A stretch of 64,000 nucleotides of DNA from Leadbettera azotonutricia ZAS-9 (GTDB lineage Bacteria; Spirochaetota; Spirochaetia; Treponematales; Breznakiellaceae), in contig NC_015577.1 in NCBI RefSeq assembly GCF_000214355.1, positions 3,784,288-3,848,287 of the forward strand. Reading direction: 5' to 3'. Shown here piece by piece: positions 25,951 to 35,807 of the stretch. How positions within the stretch are numbered: the stretch's first letter is position 1; the number at the start of each line of letters is the position of its first letter. The notes beneath the pieces were generated by a model, which saw only the letters and a list, made by a program, of their open reading frames with translations, searched no databases and was not told the origin of the DNA. Position numbers and translations under genes: made by a program.

Positions 25951-27068
25951 AGCAGGAATCCAAGCTAAAAAAAATACTGAGCCCCACATTTCTTGCGGAC
26001 AACGCAGTAGTCCTGATCTTCGTGGTCATCACCATAGCGGCAATTCCGGTTTCCGGTCTGCCCCTTAACTCCATACTCCAGGAAATTCTTACCCGCATCG
26101 GCAGAAACTGCTTTTTGGTGTTCAGCCTCATACTCCCCATCATGGCGGGCATGGGCATCAACTTCGGCATGGTGCTGGGCGCCATGGCGGGCCAGATAGG
26201 CCTCATCTTTGCGGTTGACTGGAACATAGTGGGCGTGCCGGGCCTTGTTTTTGCAAGCCTCATCGCCATTCCCATTGCAGCCCTTTTGGGCTGGCTTGCA
26301 GGGGAAATCCTCAACCGCGCCAGGGGACGCGAAATGGTCACCGGCTATGTGCTGGGATTCTTCATGGACGGTTTTTACCAGTTTATTGTTCTTTATCTCA
26401 TGGGCGCCATCATCCCCATTCACTCCCTCAACATCGTGCTTTCCCGGGGTTACGGTATCAGAAATACCCTTACCCTTGATTCGGTGCGCCAATCCCTGGA
26501 CCACTTTATTCCCTTGCGAATAGGATCACTCAACTTGCCTATTATGAACTATCTGGTTATCGGCGTCCTCTGCCTCTTTATCATTTGGTTCCGCAAAACC
26601 AAACTGGGCCAGGACATGCGCGCCGTGGGGCAGAACCAGGCGGTAGCCCATGCGGCAGGCATTCCGGTAGACCGCACCCGCATACTGGCGATTGTGATCT
26701 CCACCATACTCGCAAGCCTTGGGCAGATCATCTTCCTGCAGAACATGGGGAACATCGCCACCTACAATGCCCACAAGCAGACAGGTTTCTTTGCCGCTGC
26801 GGCCATTCTCGTGGGGGGCGCATCGGTTTCAAAGGCCAGCATACCCAACGTCTTTATCGGCACCATGCTGCTCCACCTCATGTACATTGTAGTACCCCGC
26901 GCGGGCACCAACCTCTTCGGCGACGCCATGATCGGCGAATACTTCCGCGACGCGTTCAGCTACGCTATCATCGCCCTGGCCCTGGTCATACACGCATGGC
27001 GCAAACGGGCCCAGGCAGATGCAGCCCGTTCAGACCTCCGCGGCGGTGTTACGGAAATTAAGGGATAG
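25947..27068 (+). CDS. ABC transporter permease 2 (RbsC/BPD_transp_2 family)
   Basis: A 373-aa integral membrane protein, homologous to the preceding permease: MGINFGMVLGAMAGQIGLIF near residue 70, GQDMRAVGQNQAVAHAAGIPVDRTR near 225, GASVSKASIPNVFIG near 295. It has a longer basic C-terminal tail. The two different permeases should form a heterodimer. Confidence 0.9.
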   Translation: MKQESKLKKILSPTFLADNAVVLIFVVITIAAIPVSGLPLNSILQEILTRIGRNCFLVFSLILPIMAGMGINFGMVLGAMAGQIGLIFAVDWNIVGVPGLVFASLIAIPIAALLGWLAGEILNRARGREMVTGYVLGFFMDGFYQFIVLYLMGAIIPIHSLNIVLSRGYGIRNTLTLDSVRQSLDHFIPLRIGSLNLPIMNYLVIGVLCLFIIWFRKTKLGQDMRAVGQNQAVAHAAGIPVDRTRILAIVISTILASLGQIIFLQNMGNIATYNAHKQTGFFAAAAILVGGASVSKASIPNVFIGTMLLHLMYIVVPRAGTNLFGDAMIGEYFRDAFSYAIIALALVIHAWRKRAQADAARSDLRGGVTEIKG

Positions 27069-27071
27069 AAC

Positions 27072-27518
27072 ATGGACAACAAAACGAAACAGCGGCGTTT
27101 AATCATACGCATAGCGCTGGTGGTATTCTGGATTTGCCTCGGTGTAGTACTTTTTGTACTAAACAGGGGCCATTCGATTTTGATGGATAATCACAGCGTG
27201 GAGGCTCTTAATCTCAGGGCCCCGGATCTTATCACCGTTACAGTTGATAAGCTTAAGCCCCTGGAATTTTTTCGCAACGACCGCGATATATTTAAAGTCG
27301 GTGGGGGCAAGCACAGGATCACTATCGAGTTCAGCGATGGAACAGAAACATTCACCACAACTTTCGCCCTTCCCCTGAAGGGCGATATGTTTCTCCTCTC
27401 CATTCCAAAAATGCTAAATGGAACAGAGCCTTACTTCGAGCCTTATATCAACAACGAAATCCAGAGCAGGAACGATGCGGAACCGGCGCAGGAGATCGAA
27501 GCCCCCTTGGCGCCGTGA
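27072..27518 (+). CDS. membrane-anchored protein of unknown function, end of the importer operon
   Basis: A 148-aa protein with one N-terminal membrane helix (residues about 11-30) and a beta-rich extracytoplasmic domain of about 100 residues. It starts 3 bases after the second permease stop, so it belongs to the operon. I do not recognise a named domain. Placement with a DUF3798 importer suggests an accessory subunit of the transporter. The same frame stays open for 37 more codons after the stop TGA. Confidence 0.7.
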   Translation: MDNKTKQRRLIIRIALVVFWICLGVVLFVLNRGHSILMDNHSVEALNLRAPDLITVTVDKLKPLEFFRNDRDIFKVGGGKHRITIEFSDGTETFTTTFALPLKGDMFLLSIPKMLNGTEPYFEPYINNEIQSRNDAEPAQEIEAPLAP

Positions 27519-27632
27519 GGCAAAAAGGGGCTGACAGCCGTTGAGGCTTTCCGCTATCTGTATGCCGCATACGTGTACGACCTCTATCTTGCCGAAAAGG
27601 CTGCGGGGCATCTGGTTCAATTGGAAGTGTAG
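27519..27632 (+). other. coding-like in-frame extension after a TGA
   Basis: Directly behind the TGA of the previous gene the same frame continues with GLTAVEAFRYLYAAYVYDLY and ends at TAG 27630-27632. The codons look protein-like, but there is no start or ribosome-binding site. It may be a remnant of a longer C-terminus or of a lost gene. Confidence 0.3.
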
Positions 27633-27650
27633 CTGACAAATAGGATTTAA

Positions 27651-28415
27651 TTACACCTTCAGCGCATCAATGTATTTCTGCAAGCACAACTTGATATAAC
27701 GGTGTACAGCTATCTTATTGTCCTGGGACATTTTAGGATCGAAGAGGAAAATATAATTGGACTTGTCGTCGCGGCGGGTCCCCATAAAGATCATATCCGT
27801 CATGAAAAGGCCGCCCCGGAGTTTGCACTGAACCTCGCGGAGCAAAGAATTGGGGGTTAAGACAGGAGACTTTTCGACACGGGCTGCTATGCCCGCCGAT
27901 GAAATATCCAGTATCTTTCCGTGGAAGATATCCATATCCCCTTTAAAATTCATGGTTGCATTTATATCGTCTTCGCAATCGGCGCGTATATACTTGCGGC
28001 GGCCTCTGGCTTCGTTGGCTTCCAGGGCTGCGAGGATTATTTTGGTGCTTTCCTGAAGCCCCAGCTTGAGCTGAATGTACCCGCAGGGTATGGCCAGATC
28101 CATGAGGTACTTCTGCATCAGGGTCTTGTCCTGGTTATATGACATGATGCCCAGGCGGCTGTCTTTGGTCTTGGGATCCTCCATGATGCCCCGTATATAG
28201 ACTTCCCATTCAGGTTCCTTAAGGCCCTCATCAATATTAATGAACATAATGGAGCCGGGGAATTTTGCAAGCAGCTTTCTGGATTTCTTCTCATCAAGAA
28301 GGGTATAGGTCTCGTAGCCTGCCATGATAAGTATGTCCAACATTTCCTGGTGGATTACACTGTGGGGGTGGAGGAAAAATATCTTTTTGCCCTCGGTATT
28401 GGGCTGCTGATCCAT
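27651..28415 (-). CDS. PilZ-domain protein with receiver-like N-terminal part
   Basis: A 254-aa cytosolic protein. Residues about 10-125 alternate strands and helices like a response-regulator receiver (KKIFFLHPHSVIHQEMLDIL at the start), but no acidic phosphorylation site is evident. The C-terminal PilZ domain has RRKYIRADC near residue 136 and DISSAGIAARV near 165, the RxxxR and D/NxSxxG motifs that bind cyclic di-GMP. It may link that messenger to motility or adhesion. It lies 22 bp behind uxaC. A TAGAAT box ends five bases before its ATG. Confidence 0.8.
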   Translation of the reverse strand: MDQQPNTEGKKIFFLHPHSVIHQEMLDILIMAGYETYTLLDEKKSRKLLAKFPGSIMFINIDEGLKEPEWEVYIRGIMEDPKTKDSRLGIMSYNQDKTLMQKYLMDLAIPCGYIQLKLGLQESTKIILAALEANEARGRRKYIRADCEDDINATMNFKGDMDIFHGKILDISSAGIAARVEKSPVLTPNSLLREVQCKLRGGLFMTDMIFMGTRRDDKSNYIFLFDPKMSQDNKIAVHRYIKLCLQKYIDALKV

Positions 28416-28437
28416 AAGCTATTCTATCCTATCATCA

Positions 28438-29877
28438 TCAACTATTAAAGTACTTGAAGGCATTTCCGAATGAAATGTCCTTTGCCATGCCGCTCAGCAG
28501 ATTGAAGTCGTTGGGTATTTCTCCATCCTCCGCCCAAGTGCCGAGGAGATTGCAAAGTATGCGGCGGAAGTACTCATGCCGGGGGTAGGAGAGGAAGCTC
28601 CGGGAATCTGTGAGCATGCCCACAAAATGCGAGAGGAGCCCCACATTGCCCAGAAGCTTCATCTGATCTTCCATACCGTCTTTATGATCCAGGAACCACC
28701 AGCTTGAGCCGAGCTGCATTTTGCCTGGAATCCCCCCCTGAAAACAGCCCATAATCGTAGCCATGGGGTAAAAATCGGCAAAATTGAGGCTGTACAATAT
28801 GGTGCGGGGAAGCTTGCCCTGAACCTCCAAATTATCCAGAAAACGGGAAAGCTTGGCAGCCATGGGGAGGTCGTGAACCGCATCATAGCCTGTGTCCGGG
28901 CCAATGGCCTTAAAAGCCCGGGTATTGTTGTTCCGCAAAGCTGCTGCGTGGAGCTGCATGGCCCAGCCCTTTTCGGCATATTCACCTGCCAAAAAGCTTA
29001 GCACAAAGGTTTTGTAGGACTCGGCAGCCCCGGCATCAACCTTGCCCCCGGCCATTGCCTTGGCAAAAGTTTCGGCAGCCTCCTTCTCCCAAAGAATCCC
29101 GGTTGTGCCATCCCTTGCTGCCTCGAAGGGGACATACTCAAGGCCATGATCAGAGGCCCTGCAGCCAAGCTTGTCAAAAAAGGCGACCCTTTCCTTGAGA
29201 ACCTGAAGGAGATCGGGCAGGGAGTTGATGCTCTTGCCCGCCACCCTGCCAAGCCGGGCTATATAGGCGGCAAAACCTTCCTTCTCGATATTAAGGGCCT
29301 TGTCGGGCCTGAACGAAGGCAGCACTTTAGTCGCGATTTCACCCGATGCCTTAATCTTCTGATGATATTCGAGGCTGTCGGCAGGATCATCGGTAGTGCC
29401 CACTGCATAAACTTTGAATTTCCTGAAGATGCCGTACACTGAAAAATCAGGATCATTCTGCAGCTTCTCGTTGGCCGCCTTCCATATAGCAGGGGCGCTT
29501 CCCTTGTCCAGCGGATCATGAATATCAAAATAACGCTGCAGCTCAAGGTGGGTCCAATGGTAGAGGGGGTTTCCCAGAAGCCTGGGCATGGTTTCCGCCC
29601 AGGCAAGGAAACGGTCGTAGGGATCGGCGTCTTTGCCGGTGATGAGTTTTTCGTCTACCCCGTTGGCCCTGAGAGCCCGCCACTTGTAATGGTCGCCAAA
29701 GTTCCCCTCCCCAAGCCACACCTGGGCCAGATTTGCAAAGCGCCGGTTTTCCGCAATCTCCTGGGGGGGAAGGTGGCAATGATAATCGAAAATCGCTTCC
29801 GCTGCCGCCGCTTCGTGGAAAAGCCTCCTTGCCGTTTCGTTGCCGAGGAGAAAATCCTTATCCATAAATTGCTTCAT
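28438..29877 (-). CDS. uxaC: glucuronate/galacturonate isomerase
   Basis: A 479-aa enzyme of normal length for the family. It turns D-glucuronate into D-fructuronate (or galacturonate into tagaturonate), the first step of uronic acid use. Family segments are the FDYHCHLPPQEIAEN metal site near residue 31, GTTDDPADSLEYHQ near 157, the MQLHAAALRNNNTRAF segment near 305, and GSSWWFLDHKDGMEDQM near 393. It lies 18 bp after the GH3 glycosidase, which suggests joint use of plant polysaccharides such as glucuronoxylan; no other uronate genes are in view. Confidence 0.95.
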   Translation of the reverse strand: MKQFMDKDFLLGNETARRLFHEAAAAEAIFDYHCHLPPQEIAENRRFANLAQVWLGEGNFGDHYKWRALRANGVDEKLITGKDADPYDRFLAWAETMPRLLGNPLYHWTHLELQRYFDIHDPLDKGSAPAIWKAANEKLQNDPDFSVYGIFRKFKVYAVGTTDDPADSLEYHQKIKASGEIATKVLPSFRPDKALNIEKEGFAAYIARLGRVAGKSINSLPDLLQVLKERVAFFDKLGCRASDHGLEYVPFEAARDGTTGILWEKEAAETFAKAMAGGKVDAGAAESYKTFVLSFLAGEYAEKGWAMQLHAAALRNNNTRAFKAIGPDTGYDAVHDLPMAAKLSRFLDNLEVQGKLPRTILYSLNFADFYPMATIMGCFQGGIPGKMQLGSSWWFLDHKDGMEDQMKLLGNVGLLSHFVGMLTDSRSFLSYPRHEYFRRILCNLLGTWAEDGEIPNDFNLLSGMAKDISFGNAFKYFNS

Positions 29878-29895
29878 CTTCTCACCCCTTGTGTA

Positions 29896-32298
29896 TCACT
29901 TCATGCCCAAAAGGCCCGATGCTATAGGATTCGGTTTGCCGTTCAGGGCTTCCACCAAAGCTTCAATTACAGGAGGCGTCAGCCTGCCCCCGCTCATCAT
30001 GCCCAGGCCCCTCAAGGGCATATCCATGAGCATGCTCTCCATCATCACCTTGAGATCCGACTTCTCTTTTCCAAAGGCCTGCTCCAGGCCCTGTACAGCC
30101 ATCCCGAAAAGGGCTTTGCCTATGGGGGTGTCTTTGATCTCCTCTACAGAGGTATTCACCGTAAAAGGCTCGCCGGGCAAACGCTCTTTGGGAGGAAGCT
30201 CCGCACCATAGATTGCCTTAAAAGAAGCGTCATCAAAAACAGGACGACCGCCTTTCAAGAATGCAAACGCAGTCTCCCGCTTGTCCCCTGTAAGCTCAAG
30301 CTTTCCCTCAAGGCGTATATCACGGCTCGACGCCCCAATCAGGATACGGTAAAGCCCGCCTTCCAGTGACCAATCCTTTGCCTGGACATTGTAATACGCA
30401 AAGCTTCTCTCGTCCAGAATGAGCGTGACTGTCTTGGACTCTCCCGGTTTAAGATGGAGTTTTTCAAAACCCTTGAGTTCCTTTTTTGCCCTGAAGAGAA
30501 CAGACGCATCGGGCGCTATGTAGAGCTGCGCTGTTTCAGAGCCTTCGCGGCTTCCGGTATTTTTCACAGTAAAGGAAACTTTTAATGCATCTCCTTTTTT
30601 GAAATTGTCTTTGGCCTCAGCGGAGGTTCCCAATTTGAGATCCGAATATTCAAAGGAAGTATAGGAAAGGCCGAACCCAAAGGGATAGCGCACTTCCTTT
30701 TCGAGGGCGTCATACCAGCGGTAGCCTGCAAAAATACTTTCCCTGTATTCCACAGTTTTTGTGCTTCCCGGAAAATTGCCGTAACTGGGGTTGTCCTCAA
30801 GCGCAAGGGGCCAGGTCTCGGCCAGCTTTCCGCCGGGGCATGCGTTACCGGTAAGGAGATCCGCCGCTGCCCCGCCCCCTGCCTGTCCGCTCAAATAGAG
30901 GAGGAGTATGCCTTTTACTTTATCAGCCCAGGGAAGGGCAACAGGGGAACCCAACTGGAGAACTACCACCGTATTGGGATTTGCTTTTGCCACTGCTTCA
31001 ATAAGTTTGTTGTGGGATTCGCTCATATCCATAGACGCGCGGTCAAAACCTTCGCTCTCATATTCATCTGGAAGGCCCGCAAAAACCACGGCACTATCCT
31101 TTTCCCCTGCAAGCTTTGCTGCTTCGGCTATGAGTTTTTCATTTACGCCGCTTCCTGCTTCAAGGGAATAGCCTGGGGCATATTCAGCTTTTATGCCGGT
31201 GCGCATAATGGCATCGAATGCCTTGTCCAAGTGACTGGGATTTATCTTGCTGCTCCCCGCTCCCTGGTAACGGGGGCTTATTGCAAAAGCGCCTATGACC
31301 GCAAGGGTTTTGCCCGGAACCAGGGGCAGTATATTTTCATCATTTTTTAACAGCACCGCCGATTCCGCCGCAGCCCGCCTTGCAAGAAGATGATGGGCTT
31401 CCATGTCGCAGGCAAAACCAATACTGTCGCCTTCCCCGGCTTTTATTATAAGATCCACAACCCGGGCAACAACTTTATCCAAATCTTCAATACTCAATGC
31501 GCCGCTTTTTACCGCTTCGATAATGCGCTTGTCATTATCAGCATCAGGGCCGGGCATCTGCAAATCCAGACCGGCTTTAATTCCTTCGAGGCGATTGTTT
31601 GAAGCCCCCCAATCGGTCATCACAAGACCCTGGTAAGCCCATTCGTCACGCAGAATATCTGTGAGGAGTTTTTTGTTTTCACTTGCATAGGTTCCGTTAA
31701 TTTTGTTATACGAACACATGAGCGTCCAGGGCTTTGCCTCTCTTACCGCTTTTTCAAAACCTGCAAGGTATATTTCGCGGAAGGCCCTTTCGTCCACCAC
31801 AGCATTAATGGTCATGCGGCGCTTTTCCTGATTGTTGACAGCATAATGCTTTAAAGAAGTCCCTACGCCAAGTTTCTGAACGCCTTTGATGAGGGCTGCG
31901 GCAATTTCGCCGGTCAAAAAAGGATCTTCGCTGATATATTCAAAATTGCGGCCGCAAAGGGGGCTGCGCTTAATATTCGCCGCAGGCCCGAGCAGTACAG
32001 CCACCTTTTCCTTGCGGCATTCTTCGCCCATGGCCGCGCCTATTTCTTCAAGGAGGCTGCGGTCAAAACTGCAGGCAGTTGCGCAAGCCGCCGGAAAACA
32101 GGTAGCGGGCACGCTCTGGTTAAGCCCCAGGTGATCCCCGTCGCCCCCCTGTTTGCGAAGCCCATGGGGACCATCAGTTACCATAATCGCCTCAAGGCCA
32201 AAGCGCTCAATCCCCTTTAAGCTCCAAAAATCCCTGCCCGAGCAAAGGGCTGCTTTTTCTTCCAGGGTCATTTGGGGAATTATTTCTTTGCTTGTCAT
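29896..32298 (-). CDS. glycoside hydrolase family 3 beta-glucosidase/xylosidase
   Basis: An 800-aa enzyme without signal peptide, so cytosolic. The N-terminal barrel (about 10-300) has VTDGPHGLRKQ near residue 40, SLKHYAVNNQE at 148-158 and the nucleophile Asp229 in LVMTDWGAS. The second domain (about 315-560) has AVIGAFAISPRYQGAGSS and YLSGQAGGGAAADLLTG. A fibronectin-like domain (about 585-665) follows, then a family-typical tail. It releases glucose or xylose from short beta-linked oligosaccharides taken up by the cell. Confidence 0.93.
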   Translation of the reverse strand: MTSKEIIPQMTLEEKAALCSGRDFWSLKGIERFGLEAIMVTDGPHGLRKQGGDGDHLGLNQSVPATCFPAACATACSFDRSLLEEIGAAMGEECRKEKVAVLLGPAANIKRSPLCGRNFEYISEDPFLTGEIAAALIKGVQKLGVGTSLKHYAVNNQEKRRMTINAVVDERAFREIYLAGFEKAVREAKPWTLMCSYNKINGTYASENKKLLTDILRDEWAYQGLVMTDWGASNNRLEGIKAGLDLQMPGPDADNDKRIIEAVKSGALSIEDLDKVVARVVDLIIKAGEGDSIGFACDMEAHHLLARRAAAESAVLLKNDENILPLVPGKTLAVIGAFAISPRYQGAGSSKINPSHLDKAFDAIMRTGIKAEYAPGYSLEAGSGVNEKLIAEAAKLAGEKDSAVVFAGLPDEYESEGFDRASMDMSESHNKLIEAVAKANPNTVVVLQLGSPVALPWADKVKGILLLYLSGQAGGGAAADLLTGNACPGGKLAETWPLALEDNPSYGNFPGSTKTVEYRESIFAGYRWYDALEKEVRYPFGFGLSYTSFEYSDLKLGTSAEAKDNFKKGDALKVSFTVKNTGSREGSETAQLYIAPDASVLFRAKKELKGFEKLHLKPGESKTVTLILDERSFAYYNVQAKDWSLEGGLYRILIGASSRDIRLEGKLELTGDKRETAFAFLKGGRPVFDDASFKAIYGAELPPKERLPGEPFTVNTSVEEIKDTPIGKALFGMAVQGLEQAFGKEKSDLKVMMESMLMDMPLRGLGMMSGGRLTPPVIEALVEALNGKPNPIASGLLGMK

Positions 32299-32355
32299 TT
32301 TTTGCTTCCTGTTGGTTCATTATAACCCACTATTGGAAATAAGGCAAAAGAATAT

Positions 32356-33327
32356 TTATTCGTCTGCGGGATTTTTTCCCATAAAAACACGCCCCATGAG
32401 GGCAGCTATGGTCTGCTGAAAGATAATTCCCAATACCGAAGGCAATGCTGCGGGGCCGGGAAAGAATTCTATACCCAAAGTCATGGCGGCGCTGGTATTG
32501 TGGAGACCCACAGAGTAAAAGAGGGACACTTGTTTGCCTCGGTCGAATTTCCCCAAAAGGCCGGCGAGTTTGCCAACCACAAAACCCAATACCGAAAAAA
32601 ATATGCAAGCCGCACCGACTATCCAGAAACGCGAACTGATAAAATGGATCTGATCGGTTACTGCTGCGACATTTGCGCAAATCACAATGATCATGCAGAT
32701 TTTTGCCAGAGGTGTGAGATACGGCCCTGCGATTCTTGGCGCAGCCCCCCGGCTCAACTCGTTAAGGGCAACACCAATTATAGTTGGTATCACCACCATA
32801 TACATAAGAGAAAGCGATATGCCGTACATATCAAGCACTATTCTGGTTCCAAGGAGCAGCCTGACGGTGCCTGGCACCACAAAAGGCGCCAGGAGAGTAT
32901 CCAAAAGTATCAGCCCCAATGAAAGGGCAGGGTCGCCGCGGAAAATGGTCACCCATACAAAGCCCGACACTGCTGTAGGGGCCGCATAGATTAACACATA
33001 ACCTGAGATGGTGTCTGCGTCACTTCCAAAAAACAGGGCGCCCAATAAAAATACCATAACAGGCGTGATGATCCGTGCAGTCAGAAGAAAAAATATAATA
33101 GGCAGGGGATGCCGTGCGGTTTGCCCCAGATCGCGCACTTTAAGCTTTAATGCCCCCGAAAGGGTCATAATGCCAAAAATCCAGGGTACAAAAGGCCTGA
33201 GTTTTATAAAAAAACCAGGGAGGAGCATCCCAAGAATCACTCCAATGGGGGTAAGTATGGGCATAAAGCGTTCCAGCACACGGTTGCAGCCGTTGGCAAT
33301 CTCAGCGGGTTTGGATCCTGAAGGCAT
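32356..33327 (-). CDS. bile acid:sodium symporter (BASS) family transporter
   Basis: A 323-aa membrane protein with about nine hydrophobic segments. The BASS pattern is recognisable in LSGALKLKVRDL, the APTAVSGFVW segment near residue 130, and the HNTSAAMTLGIEFF segment near 280. Bacterial members move organic anions with sodium; actual bile acids are unlikely and the substrate is unknown. It is 24 bp downstream of the transglutaminase-like gene on the same strand. Confidence 0.75.
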   Translation of the reverse strand: MPSGSKPAEIANGCNRVLERFMPILTPIGVILGMLLPGFFIKLRPFVPWIFGIMTLSGALKLKVRDLGQTARHPLPIIFFLLTARIITPVMVFLLGALFFGSDADTISGYVLIYAAPTAVSGFVWVTIFRGDPALSLGLILLDTLLAPFVVPGTVRLLLGTRIVLDMYGISLSLMYMVVIPTIIGVALNELSRGAAPRIAGPYLTPLAKICMIIVICANVAAVTDQIHFISSRFWIVGAACIFFSVLGFVVGKLAGLLGKFDRGKQVSLFYSVGLHNTSAAMTLGIEFFPGPAALPSVLGIIFQQTIAALMGRVFMGKNPADE

Positions 33328-33351
33328 AATCCACTATAAACCAGGATGCCC

Positions 33352-34791
33352 TTAACGCAAACCCCTGTCCACAAGTTCTCTATCCTGAATGAGCTGGCGG
33401 TTCCCGGGGAATTCATTAAGGGCATCCCGAATTATCGTTCTGGCTTTTTCTATGTCCCTCCCGTTGTAAGCGTCCGCAAAGGCATTGTGGAGATCCGCCA
33501 CCCTGTTGGTTCTATAGGCGCGGAGATGCTCGTCCATGCGGGGATCAGCGCCGTATGCTGCCTGAGCCTCTTCAGCAAAAACTATGGCTTCGAACCAGCC
33601 CTGTTCCTTTGCGATAAACTCGGATTTCTTTATGAGTGTAAAAATCCGCATTTCCTTTAGCTTGTCGGCGGCTATTGATGACGGCGCTTTATCCAGGGCT
33701 GCCAGGGCAGCGTCGACATCCTTCATGGTTTTGACGGCGTTCACAAGCCGGACAATGTCCGTCTCGGCAAGCATAGCGTCCAGGCGGATATACGTTTCAG
33801 GGCTGATTTTATCAGCATTGCCACTGAGTGCATTCCGGGCTTCATCAAGACGGCCGGCCCTGACAAGCTTTACCAAAAGGTTATTCACCACTACGCTTAA
33901 GAATTCCTGCCAACGGGAGGGCTCAGGATATCCGGGCTCCGCAAGGGCCGCCCAGGCAAGGGCGTCATTTTCCTTTCCTGCCTTGACAAGACCCGCCCCA
34001 TAGTTGAAAATCCTGTCCATAACCATTTTTTTGGGATCAACAAAAAGTTCCGAATACTCCGTATTTGTGGGGTTTGAAAGAAGGGCTGCCCTGTCCAGGG
34101 CCAGGGGGATGGCATCAGCATAGCGGCTCCGGGTATCAAGCTCCGTAATGCGGTTATTAAAAATGAGCGAAACCAGTTCCAGGGCGTTAAGATCAACCCG
34201 GTCACGGTAGTTCCTGGCAGGCACATAGGCAAAGCCCGTTACCTTGCCAAAGCCGTCGTGGAAGTCCTTGCGGTTCCCGGGATCGAAACCGTAGGGGTTG
34301 GTGGTCTCCACGTCCAGCTCCTCACCCTCAATAAGAACCTTCACAAAAGCATGATCCTTGGTCGCCACACCACGGGCATCAAGACCGGCTGCCCTGGCGA
34401 ATATGGCATACAGCACCGCCGAGGAAACACAATTGTAGCTTCCGTTATTGAGCATGGTATCAATCCTGGTCTGTTTTTCTGAATAGGTTTTAAGGAATTT
34501 TTTGAACATAAAGGCCTGGATATATTCGCCCCTGCCGCGCTGATCAGGGGGCAGATCAGGATCACGGAGCAATTCATTCACGGCGGTTTTTATGATAACA
34601 AGATACGAAGGCCTCCCCGCAGACGCCCAGAGGCTTATCTCTGCCAGATCCTCCCAGGAGAGGCCATTTTTGGCCTTCGCTGCGTATTCAAGAGCCTTGG
34701 GGTCAGGATCAAGTGAAGGGAAACTTTGGGCCACCAACGGCTGAAGGATGGACAAAAATAGGAAAAAGAACCCTAGACAGGTATTTTTCAT
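33352..34791 (-). CDS. exported transglutaminase-like protein with helical repeat tail
   Basis: A 479-aa protein with signal peptide (KNTCLGFFFLFLSILQPLVAQ). Residues about 90-200 show a transglutaminase/cysteine-protease-like triad: Cys in NNGSYNCVSSAVLYAIFARAAG, His in TKDHAFVKVL, Asp in LDVETTNP. The rest is helical and resembles TPR-like repeats. The start at 34791 is the Met just before the signal peptide; seven further codons upstream are open. It is probably periplasmic, with peptide cleavage or a structural role. Confidence 0.7.
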   Translation of the reverse strand: MKNTCLGFFFLFLSILQPLVAQSFPSLDPDPKALEYAAKAKNGLSWEDLAEISLWASAGRPSYLVIIKTAVNELLRDPDLPPDQRGRGEYIQAFMFKKFLKTYSEKQTRIDTMLNNGSYNCVSSAVLYAIFARAAGLDARGVATKDHAFVKVLIEGEELDVETTNPYGFDPGNRKDFHDGFGKVTGFAYVPARNYRDRVDLNALELVSLIFNNRITELDTRSRYADAIPLALDRAALLSNPTNTEYSELFVDPKKMVMDRIFNYGAGLVKAGKENDALAWAALAEPGYPEPSRWQEFLSVVVNNLLVKLVRAGRLDEARNALSGNADKISPETYIRLDAMLAETDIVRLVNAVKTMKDVDAALAALDKAPSSIAADKLKEMRIFTLIKKSEFIAKEQGWFEAIVFAEEAQAAYGADPRMDEHLRAYRTNRVADLHNAFADAYNGRDIEKARTIIRDALNEFPGNRQLIQDRELVDRGLR

Positions 34792-34841
34792 TATCTTAAA
34801 TTGAAGTAACATATTAACGTATACAAGGTCAAGGGGAAGAC

Positions 34842-35795
34842 ATGACAGAAACAGATGCGGATTTGATAATCATAGGCGCGGGCCCGGCAGGACTTGCTGC
34901 GGCCCAATACGGGGCCAGGGCAAACTTAAGGGTGCTTGTGCTGGAGCAAATGGCCCCAGGAGGCCAGGTCCTGCTCATCGACATACTGGAGAATTACCCC
35001 GGCATTGCCCAGGGCAAAACAGGCTTCGATTTTTCTGATGATCTCCACCGCCAGGCAGTAAGCTTCGGCGCGCAATTCCTCACCGAACAGGTTCTTTCCA
35101 TTAAAAAGGAAGGGGATATCTTCAGCGTCACCCTGAATAAAGGCGCGGTTAGGACAGCTCCCGCCCTTCTCATTGCAACCGGGGCAAAGCACCGCAAACT
35201 TGGCATACCCGGCGAAGAACAATTTTACGGCCGGGGGGTTTCCTACTGCGCAACCTGCGACGGCCCATTCTTCAAGAACAAAAAAATCTTTGTGGTAGGA
35301 GGCGGGGATGCCGCCTGCGACGAGGCACAGTACCTTTCGCGCCTTAGCTCCCAGGTGATACTCATACACCGCAGGGACAGATTCCGGGCGCAGAAGGCCA
35401 TTGCGGACAGGGTGCTCCACAACCCAAATATCCGGATCAGCTTCAATACGATAATGAAAGAAATAAAGGGCGATAAAAAAACCGCCTCTGTGATTCTCGA
35501 AAAGACCACAGCCGAATGCAAGCCTTCGGGCGAAATAAATGAAGAAGCAGCGGACGCGGTTTTTATCTTTACCGGGACCGATCCCCAAACAGCATTAGTG
35601 TCTGACGTAAAGAAGGATGAGACCGGCTACATCATCACGGATCAACGCATGGCTTCCTCCCTTCCGGGCCTCTATGCAGCAGGGGATGTGCGGGCAACGC
35701 CCTTCCGCCAGGTGGTAGTGGCAGCTGCGGAAGGGGCCATAGCAGCCCACAGCGCGGCGGAGTATATCGATGCCCTCAGGGGCCAGGCATATTAG
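34842..35795 (+). CDS. trxB: thioredoxin reductase
   Basis: A 317-aa flavoprotein. FAD binding is by GAGPAGLAAAQYGA at residues 12-25, the redox-active CATC in SYCATCDGPFF is near residue 137, NADPH binding is by VGGGDAACDEAQYLS near 155, and GLYAAGDVRATPFRQ near 283 closes the FAD site. It reduces thioredoxin with NADPH for ribonucleotide reduction and oxidative-stress repair. GGGGAAG precedes the ATG. It is followed 12 bp later by the NagZ-like gene. Confidence 0.94.
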   Translation: MTETDADLIIIGAGPAGLAAAQYGARANLRVLVLEQMAPGGQVLLIDILENYPGIAQGKTGFDFSDDLHRQAVSFGAQFLTEQVLSIKKEGDIFSVTLNKGAVRTAPALLIATGAKHRKLGIPGEEQFYGRGVSYCATCDGPFFKNKKIFVVGGGDAACDEAQYLSRLSSQVILIHRRDRFRAQKAIADRVLHNPNIRISFNTIMKEIKGDKKTASVILEKTTAECKPSGEINEEAADAVFIFTGTDPQTALVSDVKKDETGYIITDQRMASSLPGLYAAGDVRATPFRQVVVAAAEGAIAAHSAAEYIDALRGQAY

Positions 35796-35807
35796 GGCAG
35801 TTTTAGA

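Noticed and set aside
27516-27518. TGA as selenocysteine codon
   Set aside because: No hairpin of the SECIS type is apparent directly after it, the product is not a redox enzyme and the residues around it show no Cys/Sec motif.
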